From contig NZ_CP098502.1 in NCBI RefSeq assembly GCF_024220175.1, positions 1,550,001 to 1,614,000 on the forward strand: DNA of 64,000 bases, written 5' to 3'. The translations under genes and the position numbers were made by a program. This DNA is from Paraconexibacter antarcticus (lineage in GTDB: Bacteria > Actinomycetota > Thermoleophilia > Solirubrobacterales > Solirubrobacteraceae). The notes beneath the pieces are model-generated. The model did not search any database and was not told the origin of the DNA. It saw only the letters and a program-made list of their open reading frames with translations. Position 1 is the first letter of the stretch, and each line of letters starts with the position of its first letter. This document shows, piece by piece, positions 56,810 to 64,000 of the stretch.

Positions 56810-57245
56810 GCCGCGCGACGACGCTTAGGCCGGAGGTGCCGTCCCGCGGCGCCGCCGGCCTTCCCGGCCCACGTCGTCCACAACGACATCCTCAACGGCG
56901 AGAACCCGCGCGGCTCGCTGCCGGCCCGATACGCGAACCGATGGGGGAGCCCAGACCGATCGCGCGGTAACCGCGCGAGCTGGAGCGGCGCTCTGGTGCG
57001 CCGGCTGTGGGGCACGTCGGTGCACGAGATACCCAGACGGCGCGGGACCAGGGGGGCGCGAGCACCGGTGCCGCGACGAGGCCAGATCGCCGCGAGCCGC
57101 GTTCCGACGTTCGGGCACAGCAGTCGACGCGCTGGCCCCGCTGAGCCCCCGGTAGGCGCGGCCCGGGGCCCGCCGTTGTCAGATAGCCGACAGGGGTCGC
57201 AAAGTCACCCTGGGGTGTTTGGTCGCTCGCACGCCTAGACCTCCG
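56810..57245. other. Gap before the conjugation operon
   Basis: No intact gene is seen in this 436-base stretch. One + frame from about 56867 (HVVHNDILNGENPRGSLPAR, then YANRWGSPDRS) has coding-like codons for some 45 residues but no start, and looks like a gene remnant. A 7-bp inverted repeat CGCGCGG-TAA-CCGCGCG is at 56961-56977. The promoter of the downstream operon should lie near 57150-57245. Confidence 0.5.
56961..56977. repeat. Perfect inverted repeat in the gap before the conjugation operon
   Basis: CGCGCGG-TAA-CCGCGCG has 7-bp perfect arms and a 3-base spacer. It may be a hairpin or an operator; no nearby start codon or T-run helps decide. Confidence 0.4.
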
Positions 57246-57746
57246 ATGCTTCACCTCGGTCCTCGCTACCTCCGCACTGTCGAGATCTGCGGTCAGCCCG
57301 CCGCGCTTGAGCCGCTCACGCTCCCCGGCAGGCGTCCCGACCTGTCGAGCATCGCGGCCGGGGTGCTGTGCGTCGGGTTTGTGGCGGGCACTGTCGCGCT
57401 CGGGAGCGTCGTCCTCCGGCATGGGCCCGGGACGACCGCTCGGGTGGCGGACTCGCGGACGTCCCCGGCGGCGCCGGTCATCACCGGCGCGGTGGTGCAC
57501 GACCCGCGGGTCGTGCCGAACCGCCGTCGCCGGGGCGGGCGGCGCCCGCGACGTCACGCGCCCCGGAGGCCACGACGCCAGCGAGCCACGCCCGAGCCGG
57601 ACAAGGTCCGACGGGCGCGCCCGATCTTGCCGGTCGCACCACCCGCGCCGCCTATCGCTCCGCCGCAGGCCCCGCGCTCGCCGGCGCCGCCGCCTTCCGC
57701 CGCGCCCCGGGTACGCGGTGGCGTGATCGATCGGGAGTTCTTCTGA
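57246..57746 (+). CDS. Small membrane protein, first gene of the conjugation operon
   Basis: The 166-residue protein has one membrane helix (SSIAAGVLCVGFVAGTVALG near 35-56) and a very basic, Arg-rich linker (RRRRGGRRPRRHAPRRPRRQ) followed by a proline-rich tail (PPAPPIAPPQAPRSPAPPPS) ending IDREFF. Its location immediately before the TcpC-like gene (1 base gap) suggests a role in the transfer apparatus, perhaps like the small TcpA/B-neighbour proteins, but no family is recognised. The ATG at 57246 fits a leaderless or short-leader start; an upstream start at 57219 is possible. Confidence 0.5.
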   Translation: MLHLGPRYLRTVEICGQPAALEPLTLPGRRPDLSSIAAGVLCVGFVAGTVALGSVVLRHGPGTTARVADSRTSPAAPVITGAVVHDPRVVPNRRRRGGRRPRRHAPRRPRRQRATPEPDKVRRARPILPVAPPAPPIAPPQAPRSPAPPPSAAPRVRGGVIDREFF

Positions 57747-57747
57747 G

Positions 57748-58587
57748 ATGGACGCGCTTCCGCAGATCCCGCTTCGCGTCGTCCGTGCGAGTGGCCGGGC
57801 CCCCCGTGTCGCCCTGCTCGCAGCCTGCGCGGTGCTTACCGTCGGCGGCGCGCTGCGCCTCGTGTCGCCGCCTGCTGCCCGGACGATCCGCACGGTCGCC
57901 GTCGGGCCCCGCGGCTACGTCGCGCAAGAAGGTCTCGCTCAGCGATTTGCGATGGCGTACCTGACGCTCCAGCCGGGGCGCGAAGACGTCCGGAACCGTC
58001 GGCTTGCGGCACTCGGATTCGCCGATCCGCAGGTGGCTGAAGACCGGGCGGGACGCGTCATCCGGCGTGTGGTCTCGACCGTCGTGTTGGCTGCGGTCCC
58101 GGAAGGCGGCGGCGTCGTACGCGTCACCGTCGGTATCGACGACGGGCAGGACTGGACATATCTCGCGGTGCCGGTCCGCAGCGCGTCGGGCCGGCTCTCG
58201 GTCCCGACGAGCCCGGCGGTCGTGGGGCCCCCTCCGGTCGAGTCCGACCCGCTCGCCCCGAGCGAGGACGAGGTCCAGGACTCGGGCCTGAAGCAGGTCG
58301 CGACTCGCGTCGTCGGCCACTACCTGGCCGGGGATCGCAGCGATCTCGAAGCCGACCTCGTCGCTGGCGCGTCGCCGGCGCTGCCCGCCGCGGGCTGGCG
58401 TCTGGCGACGGTCGACGCGGTCACCTGGGTCGTGCCTTCGCGTCGAGTCGCCGCGGTCGTCGAGACCACGGGCCCGGCTGGCCTGCGGCTGACCTTTCGC
58501 TACGAGCTTGCCGTCGTCCGCCGCGGCGGGCGGTGGCTCGTCTCCGCCGTGTTCACCACCCCCAATCCCAAGGAGCAGACCAGATGA
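57748..58587 (+). CDS. TcpC/VirB8-like conjugation channel protein
   Basis: The 279-residue protein has a short cytoplasmic part, one membrane helix (VALLAACAVLTVGGALRLVS near 22-41) and two NTF2-like domains outside: about 52-145 (VAQEGLAQRFAMAYLTLQPG, WTYLAVPVRSASGRLS) and about 165-275 (VATRVVGHYLAGDRSDLEAD, RLTFRYELAVVRRGGRWLVS). This is the TcpC plan, the Gram-positive counterpart of VirB8, which forms part of the transfer channel. Its stop overlaps the start of the next gene (ATGA), so translation is coupled. Confidence 0.75.
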   Translation: MDALPQIPLRVVRASGRAPRVALLAACAVLTVGGALRLVSPPAARTIRTVAVGPRGYVAQEGLAQRFAMAYLTLQPGREDVRNRRLAALGFADPQVAEDRAGRVIRRVVSTVVLAAVPEGGGVVRVTVGIDDGQDWTYLAVPVRSASGRLSVPTSPAVVGPPPVESDPLAPSEDEVQDSGLKQVATRVVGHYLAGDRSDLEADLVAGASPALPAAGWRLATVDAVTWVVPSRRVAAVVETTGPAGLRLTFRYELAVVRRGGRWLVSAVFTTPNPKEQTR

Positions 58588-58844
58588 CCAGCCAGCTCGC
58601 CTCCGTCCTCGCGGCGGCCTCGACCACGAACTTCGGACACAACCTCGGCGAACAGGCGAAGGGCCTCGCGGTCGCGTTGTTCCTCGCGGTCGCGGGCCTC
58701 GTCGCGTTGCCGGTGCTCGGCCGCCGCGACGTCAATGGCGGCGTCGTCCTCGCTCTCCTGGTCATCGTGCTCGGTGGGTTCGTGTTCGCCCAGGGGAGCG
58801 TGCAGCAGGTGATCGTGTCCCTGTGGCGCTCGATGGTCGTCTGA
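58584..58844 (+). CDS. Small two-helix membrane protein, TcpD/VirB2-like position
   Basis: The 86-residue protein has two membrane helices: ALFLAVAGLVALPVLGRR and ALLVIVLGGFVFAQG, separated by a short loop (DVNGG). It starts inside the TcpC stop codon. In the Tcp operon order the small TcpD protein stands here; it also resembles VirB2/TrbC pilins in size and topology. Neither identity can be fixed from sequence alone. Confidence 0.55.
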   Translation: MTSQLASVLAAASTTNFGHNLGEQAKGLAVALFLAVAGLVALPVLGRRDVNGGVVLALLVIVLGGFVFAQGSVQQVIVSLWRSMVV

Positions 58845-58853
58845 CAGGCCGCC

Positions 58854-59426
58854 ATGGAAGACGATCGCCTTCGCCTCAGGTCCTACCGGCTCGCGTTCGA
58901 GCTTGAGCGTCGCATCCATCGGATCGACACCTTCCAGATCCCGCTGCCCTACGGCTTGCCGCTGACCGCCCTCGGGTGGGGGACAGGCGTCCTTGTGCTC
59001 ATGGTGCTCGCCTCCGGACTACCGGGGGTGGGCGCGGTGCTGGCAGGGCTGCCCTGGCCGCTGCGCCTTATCTTCGTCCCCGGGCTGGCGGCGCACCTGC
59101 TCTGTCGTGAAGGCTCAGACGGTCGGCCGATCCACGAGTGCCTGCTGGCACGGGTGGCCTTCCTCGCACGCCGGCACCACCGGGTCGGCCTGCGGGCACT
59201 GTGCCGAGCCGCACCCCCGGCGGTAGCGGTTCCGTGCGTGCCGGACGAGCGCACGGATGTGTATCGCGCGGGGGTGGTGCGCGGGCCCGCCGCCGTCGCG
59301 CTGCGTCAGCCGGCGCGCGTCGAGCTCGGCCACACCGCGGCACGACTCGCGCCACTCGGCGATCAGCCACTCCCAGTACCGCAGGAGCTGCGGCTACGCG
59401 AAGGCCAGCGGTTGGTGGTCGTGTGA
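58854..59426 (+). CDS. TcpE/VirB3-like conjugation membrane protein
   Basis: The 190-residue protein has a cytoplasmic start (RLRSYRLAFELERRIHRIDT), two adjacent membrane helices (about 45-85: LTALGWGTGVLVLMVLASGL, VLAGLPWPLRLIFVPGLAAH) and a cytoplasmic C-terminus with a GRPIHECLLARVAFLARRHH motif. The layout matches the TcpE family (PF12648), which helps place TcpF and other parts at the membrane. Its stop overlaps the start of the ATPase gene (GTGA). Confidence 0.7.
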   Translation: MEDDRLRLRSYRLAFELERRIHRIDTFQIPLPYGLPLTALGWGTGVLVLMVLASGLPGVGAVLAGLPWPLRLIFVPGLAAHLLCREGSDGRPIHECLLARVAFLARRHHRVGLRALCRAAPPAVAVPCVPDERTDVYRAGVVRGPAAVALRQPARVELGHTAARLAPLGDQPLPVPQELRLREGQRLVVV

Positions 59427-61813
59427 GCCAGCCGCTGACCTTCGCGTACCGCAACGTCCTCTTCGGTCGCGATGCGCGCGATGCCTGGGCGCTCTTTCGC
59501 GTCCACACGAGCACCTACGCAGGCTTGTCTACGGCGGCGAAGATCGAGCAGCTCGGGCGGCTCGCCGCGTTCGCGTCGGCGGTGGAGTCGGACTTCCAGA
59601 TCCTCCGAGTTACGCGGACATGGTCAGGCGCCGACTACGCCGAGGCCGCACGCGCGACGCTCGACGAGCTCCACGGCTTCCCGGCGAAGCTCGAGGACCT
59701 CATCGACGGCCACGCCCGCACGGTGGCCCACGACGCGGCCGCACGGCCCGAGGTCTTCCTCGTCGTGAGCCTTGCAGCGGAAGTCCAGTCGGCGAGCCTG
59801 CGCGGGATCGCCCAGCGGCTCGCCGGCGCCGTCGGGCTTGCCGACGCGCGCGGCATCTCGGCGGCGCAGCTGACCGACTGTCTGGATCGCGAGCGCCACG
59901 CCTTCGGACGCGCGGCGGACTACCTGGACGTCGAGCGCGCCTCGACCCACGAGCTTCAGTGGCTCCTCCGGCGTACCGCGCTGCGTGGTCTGGGTGAGCC
60001 GTGGCTTGACCGCTTCTGGCGCCCGCAGGCGCTCATCCTCGACCGAGATGACGAGGACGGCGGGCTGCGCTTTGAGCCGACCCACGCAGACCTCGTGTCG
60101 CTGCTCGACGTCCCGATGACCGAACGGCGCGACCACCTGGAGATCGGGGAGGCGGTCCAGACCGTCCTGATCGCGGGTGCACTCCCCGAGATCACGGTCT
60201 TTCCGGGTCGTCAGGCCGAGCTGCTGTTCAGCCCGCTTGAGGGTGTGGGCTTCCCGGTCGACGCGAGCTTCAGCGCCAGGGTCCTAAGCAACGAACGGGC
60301 TCTGGCACTCGTGCGTAAGCGCATCGTCGACGCCGACCACGCGTTCCGCGACGAGAGCCATGGCGACCACGGGCCGACCGCCCGGACGGCAGAGCGCCCG
60401 GACCTCGCGCGTGAGCTCGAGGAGCAGCTCAGCAGCACCGCGCGCCCGCCCTTGCTGCGCGCGCAGCTCAGCCTCGCGGTCAGCGCGCCGAGCATCGACG
60501 AGCTCGATGACCGCGTCCGGCTCCTGCGCCGCGAGTTCGCGCCGATCGCGCTGCACCGACCAAAGGACGTGCAGCTACGGCTCTGGCAGGGTCACCTGCC
60601 GGCCCAGCGCCCGTCGGTTCGCCGGTACGACGACGTGCTGCTGCCCGAGCAGTTCGGGGCGATGGTCCCGACCGCGACCCACGCGGTCGGTGCCCGCGCT
60701 GGTCTGCTCGTTGGGCACACGCTCTCGGGGTCACGGCAGCCTGTCCTGTTCGATGTCACCGAGGGTTCGCGGACCTCACGACCGCCGGCGGTGCTGTGCA
60801 CCGGCACTCCTGGGTCGGGCAAGACGGTGACTGCGCAGCTGCTCGCCTACCAAGCGTTCACGTGCGGCTCCCAGGTCGTGGACCTCGATCCGAAGGGCGA
60901 CCATCACCTGGCGAGCCTCGTCGGCGCCGAGCACGTCGAGGAGGTCGAGCTCTCCGCGTCCGGTGAGTTCCGCGGGATGCTCGACCCGCTGCGGATCGCA
61001 CCGGAAGACCTGCGCGTCGAGCTCGCCTACTCGTTCCTGACCGAGCTGCTCCCGGCGCCGGTCCCGCCGCAGTGGCAGACCGAGATCCGCGCGGCCGTCG
61101 CCCAGGTCGCCGGCGACGGCGGCCAGAGCTGCGGCCTGGTCCTCGACGCGCTTGACCGCGGCGGCGAGGACGCCCGGGCCGCCGCGCACGCCATCGAGGT
61201 TCATGCCGCCTCAGGCCTCCTTCAGCTCGGCTTCGCGGCCCGAGAAACCGAGGCCGCCGCGCTCGGCACGCGTCCGGTGGTGAGCCTGCGGATCGCCAAC
61301 CTCACGCTCCCAAGTCCCGGTACCCCGAAGATCGACCTGACCCAGGAGGAGCGCACCGGTCGCGCGTTGCTGCGGCTCCTCGCGGTCCAAGCGCTGCATC
61401 TTGCCGGCAGCGACTGGTCGCGGCACAAGGTCGTGATCGTCGAAGAGCTCTCGCAGCTCGTCGGCGACGCGATCGGGCTCGCGCTCATCCAGCGCATCGT
61501 GCGGATGTGCCGCAGCCAGAACGCCACACCGATCCTCGTCACCCAAGTCGTCGACGACGTCGCGGCCGTCGCCGACATGGTCGGCTGCTTCTTCGCGTTC
61601 GGGGTCGAGACCGACACAGAAGCGCGACGCGTCCTCACGCTCCTGGGCCTGGACCCGGAGGACCCGGGGCTCCGCGGCCAGCTGCGGTCCTTCCGTCGCG
61701 GCCGCTGCCTCATGCGCGACTACGAAGGGCGCGTCTCACCGATCCAGGTCGACCTCGCCGATCCCCACCTCCTCGACGCGCTCGACACCACCCCCCGGCG
61801 CGCGGCCCGATGA
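59423..61813 (+). CDS. VirB4/TcpF-like ATPase of conjugative transfer
   Basis: The 796-residue protein has an N-terminal domain (1-430) with AYRNVLFGRDARDAWALFRV and AGALPEITVFPGRQAELLFS, followed by a RecA-like motor. Walker A is GTPGSGKT at residues 461-468, Walker B region KVVIVEEL at 669-676, and a LTQEERTGRALLRLLAVQAL helix in between. Late blocks RIVRMCRSQNATPILVTQVV and VGCFFAFGVETDTEARRVLT are typical of VirB4/TraC-type ATPases. It powers assembly of the transfer apparatus. GTG start overlaps the TcpE-like stop; the downstream VirB6-like gene overlaps its own stop (ATGA). Confidence 0.85.
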   Translation: MSQPLTFAYRNVLFGRDARDAWALFRVHTSTYAGLSTAAKIEQLGRLAAFASAVESDFQILRVTRTWSGADYAEAARATLDELHGFPAKLEDLIDGHARTVAHDAAARPEVFLVVSLAAEVQSASLRGIAQRLAGAVGLADARGISAAQLTDCLDRERHAFGRAADYLDVERASTHELQWLLRRTALRGLGEPWLDRFWRPQALILDRDDEDGGLRFEPTHADLVSLLDVPMTERRDHLEIGEAVQTVLIAGALPEITVFPGRQAELLFSPLEGVGFPVDASFSARVLSNERALALVRKRIVDADHAFRDESHGDHGPTARTAERPDLARELEEQLSSTARPPLLRAQLSLAVSAPSIDELDDRVRLLRREFAPIALHRPKDVQLRLWQGHLPAQRPSVRRYDDVLLPEQFGAMVPTATHAVGARAGLLVGHTLSGSRQPVLFDVTEGSRTSRPPAVLCTGTPGSGKTVTAQLLAYQAFTCGSQVVDLDPKGDHHLASLVGAEHVEEVELSASGEFRGMLDPLRIAPEDLRVELAYSFLTELLPAPVPPQWQTEIRAAVAQVAGDGGQSCGLVLDALDRGGEDARAAAHAIEVHAASGLLQLGFAARETEAAALGTRPVVSLRIANLTLPSPGTPKIDLTQEERTGRALLRLLAVQALHLAGSDWSRHKVVIVEELSQLVGDAIGLALIQRIVRMCRSQNATPILVTQVVDDVAAVADMVGCFFAFGVETDTEARRVLTLLGLDPEDPGLRGQLRSFRRGRCLMRDYEGRVSPIQVDLADPHLLDALDTTPRRAAR

Positions 61814-64000
61814 GACGCACCGCACTTGTGACGGCCCTGGTCCTGCTGAGCTCGCCGATCGCGATCGCCGGCGCCGCACAGCTGCGGACCGTGCCTGCAG
61901 ACCCCTCAAAGGCACCACATGCGCATTCGACACCAGCGACTCCAGCCGTCGCGCCGACGGTGTCGGTCGGGGGTGGGGAGGACAGCACCGCCGACGCCGC
62001 CTACGGAGACCCATCGCGGGCGCTCGGCGCGCAGTCACCGACGTGCGCCTACGCGCTAGACGCCGAGAGCCGCCGGGCCTGCCGAGCGAGCGGGTCCCCG
62101 GCCCAGCCCCACCCACTCAGCGCCTACGGGCTCGACGTGCGGATCGGCTTCTCCGTCACCGACCCCGGAAAGACGTTCATGGGCGCGCTGCAAAGCCTCG
62201 GTGCCGGACTGTGGATGGGTCTGCTGTATCTGATGAAGGCGGTCCTGCTACTGCTGGAGTGGGCCTTCTCCCTCGACCTCACACGGCAGGCCATGCCCTC
62301 CGCGCGACGGACGCTCGCCCGGCTGCAGGGACAGGTGTTCGGCGATCCGTGGCTCATGCTCGCCATCACCCTCACCGGCCTCTGGGGTATGTGGCACGGC
62401 CTCGTGCAGCGTCGAGCGGTCGAGACGCTCGGAGGCGTCGCCGCGACCGTGGCGCTGCTCGTCCTCGGCCTCGTGGTCATCAGCCGGCCCGCCGAGACGG
62501 TCGGCCGCGCCGCCGCGTGGTCAAACGACGCCGGGCTCAGCGTCCTTGCGGCGGGGACGACCGGCACCGTCGACCAGCCGCGCCGTGCGCTCGCAGGCGC
62601 GTTGCGCGGGGTCTTTCAGAACACGGTGCGGAACCCGTGGTGCGCGCTCGAGTTCGGCTCCGTGAACTACTGCGACACACGCCTCGACGATCCCGCGCGA
62701 CCGACCACCGCCGAGCTGTGGCTCGCCTACCCCGCGCAGTCCTGGCAGCGCGACCGCCTCCACGGCGCGATGAAGCCGCCAAAGAAGGGCGGCGGCTTTG
62801 ACCCGATCGGGGCGGCGAAGAGCGTGCTCGGCATGACCGACAACCGCAAGCTCCCAGACAGTGTCACCAAGCTCGTCCGGCGCGACCCGGAGGCGGCGAA
62901 GATGCAGGAGGCCGGCGGCACGTTCCCGCGGATCGCGCTCCTCGGGACCGTGACCGTCGGGCTGCTCGGCGCGGTCGCCCTCTTTGCCTACATCGGGCTG
63001 AAGCTGCTGCTCGCCGCTGCGATGACGCTGCTGTTGCTCCTGATCGCCCCGGCGATGCTCATCGCCCCGGCGCTCGGCCAGAGCGGACGCAAGACGTTCA
63101 TCGCCTGGGGCCAGCGGCTCATCGGCGCGATCATCGCCAAGCTCGTCTACGCCGTCCTGCTCACCGTCGTGCTCGCGGCCAGCGAGGTCTTCACCGGCCT
63201 TGACCTCGGCTGGTTTGGCACCTGGCTCATGCTCGGCGCGTTCTGGTGGGGCGTCTTCCTCAAACGCCACGACCTCACCGGGTTCGTGACAGCCGGCGCA
63301 CCCTCCGTGCGGGGCGAAGGCACCGGTCACACCCTCTCGCAGGGCTACTACGCCTGGATGCTCGGCCGCAACCTGCGCCACGGAGCCGGCATGGCCCTGA
63401 GCCCGGCGCGCGGCGCCGCGCGAGCCGCAGTCGCCAGCCGGCGAGATGACCGGGCAGCGACCGCGGCGGCGCGCGCTGACATCGCCAGCGAGCACCTCGA
63501 TGCCCAGGGGCGACGTGCCCTCGGTGCGGAGCACGCGGAGGCCGAGCAGATCACCGAGCGGCGCGGCGCGCTCCAGCATGAGCTCGCCGCCACCGACCGC
63601 CGGCTCCGCGGCTTCGATGAAGGCCTGGCGGCAGCACGGGCGACGAAGGCCAGCGCTCCAACGCCGACCGCCGAGCAGCGCGCGCTGCTGGCGCGGCGGA
63701 CCGAACTTCGTGACCTGCTCGCGGCTCCAGAGGTCGAGCAGGCCGCGCAGCTGGTGCGGCACCGGCGGCGGACCGAAACGCTCACCGGCGAGCCCGTCTC
63801 GCAGCGCGACCTCGAGGTCTACCGTGCGCGACGTGGGCGCGAGCTCGACGCTGCGGCCGATCCGACAGACCCCCGTCACGTCGCCGCCGCAGGGATCGAC
63901 TCAGCGGACTTCGCGGCGGCCGCGCCGGAGGTTCGCACCGAGCTCACCGAGCAGGTCACCCGGCACCTTGAGCGCGAGCGCGCGCAGCACGCCGCCGCCG
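61810..64000 (+). CDS. VirB6/TcpH-like polytopic conjugation protein, runs off the window
   Basis: At least 730 residues are visible, open to the right edge. A signal peptide (RRTALVTALVLLSSPIAIAG) precedes a Pro/Thr-rich stretch and a TCAYALDAESRRACRA pair of Cys. From about residue 125 several membrane helices follow: LGAGLWMGLLYLMKAVLLLL, a pair near 190-240 (LMLAITLTGLWGMWHGLVQR, VAATVALLVLGLVVISRPAE), then VGLLGAVALFAYIGLKLLLA, MTLLLLLIAPAMLIAPALGQ, RLIGAIIAKLVYAVLLTVVL and LTWFGTWLMLGAFWWG-like segments. After about 540 the chain is Arg/Ala/Glu-rich and helical, probably cytoplasmic, as in TcpH. ATGA overlap with the ATPase gene. Confidence 0.75.
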   Translation, partial: MRRTALVTALVLLSSPIAIAGAAQLRTVPADPSKAPHAHSTPATPAVAPTVSVGGGEDSTADAAYGDPSRALGAQSPTCAYALDAESRRACRASGSPAQPHPLSAYGLDVRIGFSVTDPGKTFMGALQSLGAGLWMGLLYLMKAVLLLLEWAFSLDLTRQAMPSARRTLARLQGQVFGDPWLMLAITLTGLWGMWHGLVQRRAVETLGGVAATVALLVLGLVVISRPAETVGRAAAWSNDAGLSVLAAGTTGTVDQPRRALAGALRGVFQNTVRNPWCALEFGSVNYCDTRLDDPARPTTAELWLAYPAQSWQRDRLHGAMKPPKKGGGFDPIGAAKSVLGMTDNRKLPDSVTKLVRRDPEAAKMQEAGGTFPRIALLGTVTVGLLGAVALFAYIGLKLLLAAAMTLLLLLIAPAMLIAPALGQSGRKTFIAWGQRLIGAIIAKLVYAVLLTVVLAASEVFTGLDLGWFGTWLMLGAFWWGVFLKRHDLTGFVTAGAPSVRGEGTGHTLSQGYYAWMLGRNLRHGAGMALSPARGAARAAVASRRDDRAATAAARADIASEHLDAQGRRALGAEHAEAEQITERRGALQHELAATDRRLRGFDEGLAAARATKASAPTPTAEQRALLARRTELRDLLAAPEVEQAAQLVRHRRRTETLTGEPVSQRDLEVYRARRGRELDAAADPTDPRHVAAAGIDSADFAAAAPEVRTELTEQVTRHLERERAQHAAA

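Overview
The window reads as chromosome of a very high-GC actinobacterium, most likely class Thermoleophilia, order Solirubrobacterales (Conexibacter/Baekduia/Patulibacter type). The best markers are the short surface protein at 56270-56809, whose N-terminus (LTYANVTASIALFVALGG) is typical of a family greatly expanded in that order, the secreted Ig-like protein before it, paired Ku genes, and many partner-switching stress regulators. The placement is inferred from recognised families, not from a database search.

Left part, 1-18300 (housekeeping and stress). A glucosyl-3-phosphoglycerate synthase start runs off the left edge. Then come a ferredoxin-reductase-like flavoprotein, a DUF892 ferritin-like protein, two tandem Ku genes, several secreted or surface proteins, a RecQ helicase broken by several single-base frameshifts, DNA polymerase IV, an MEDS/ATPase regulator, a secreted phosphoesterase with a coupled lipoprotein, and an ndh-zwf pair in which zwf carries one frameshift.

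Middle, 18300-39300. A 3'-truncated CoA-transferase gene and an ABC-2-like membrane protein precede a molybdopterin oxidoreductase whose four expected Fe-S ligands are all substituted. Next are STAS, RsbW-like and SpoIIE-type partner-switching proteins, a nadE/cysteine-hydrolase operon, Hsp20, a lipoprotein with two copies of one domain coupled to a rhomboid-like protein, a two-component system, an MprF-like acyltransferase, a GT39 glycosyltransferase and an SGNH hydrolase.

39300-45700 looks like an accessory block with less extreme codon use: a modular glycine-rich/collagen-like secreted protein, then a TetR regulator, a Baeyer-Villiger-type monooxygenase and a cytochrome P450, ending at tRNA-Gly. 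45877-50782 holds a GH2 glycosidase, a PI-PLC-like protein and a subtilase.

After tRNA-Pro (50829-50902) the character changes again. A sigma factor with a C-terminal membrane anchor is separated from a frameshifted secreted Ig-like protein by a complete IS701-type element. From 57246 to the right edge lies a tightly packed, co-directional conjugation operon in the order TcpC - small TM protein - TcpE - VirB4-like ATPase - VirB6/TcpH-like, as in Gram-positive Tcp systems. This suggests an integrative conjugative element continuing past the window; its integrase and relaxase are not visible.
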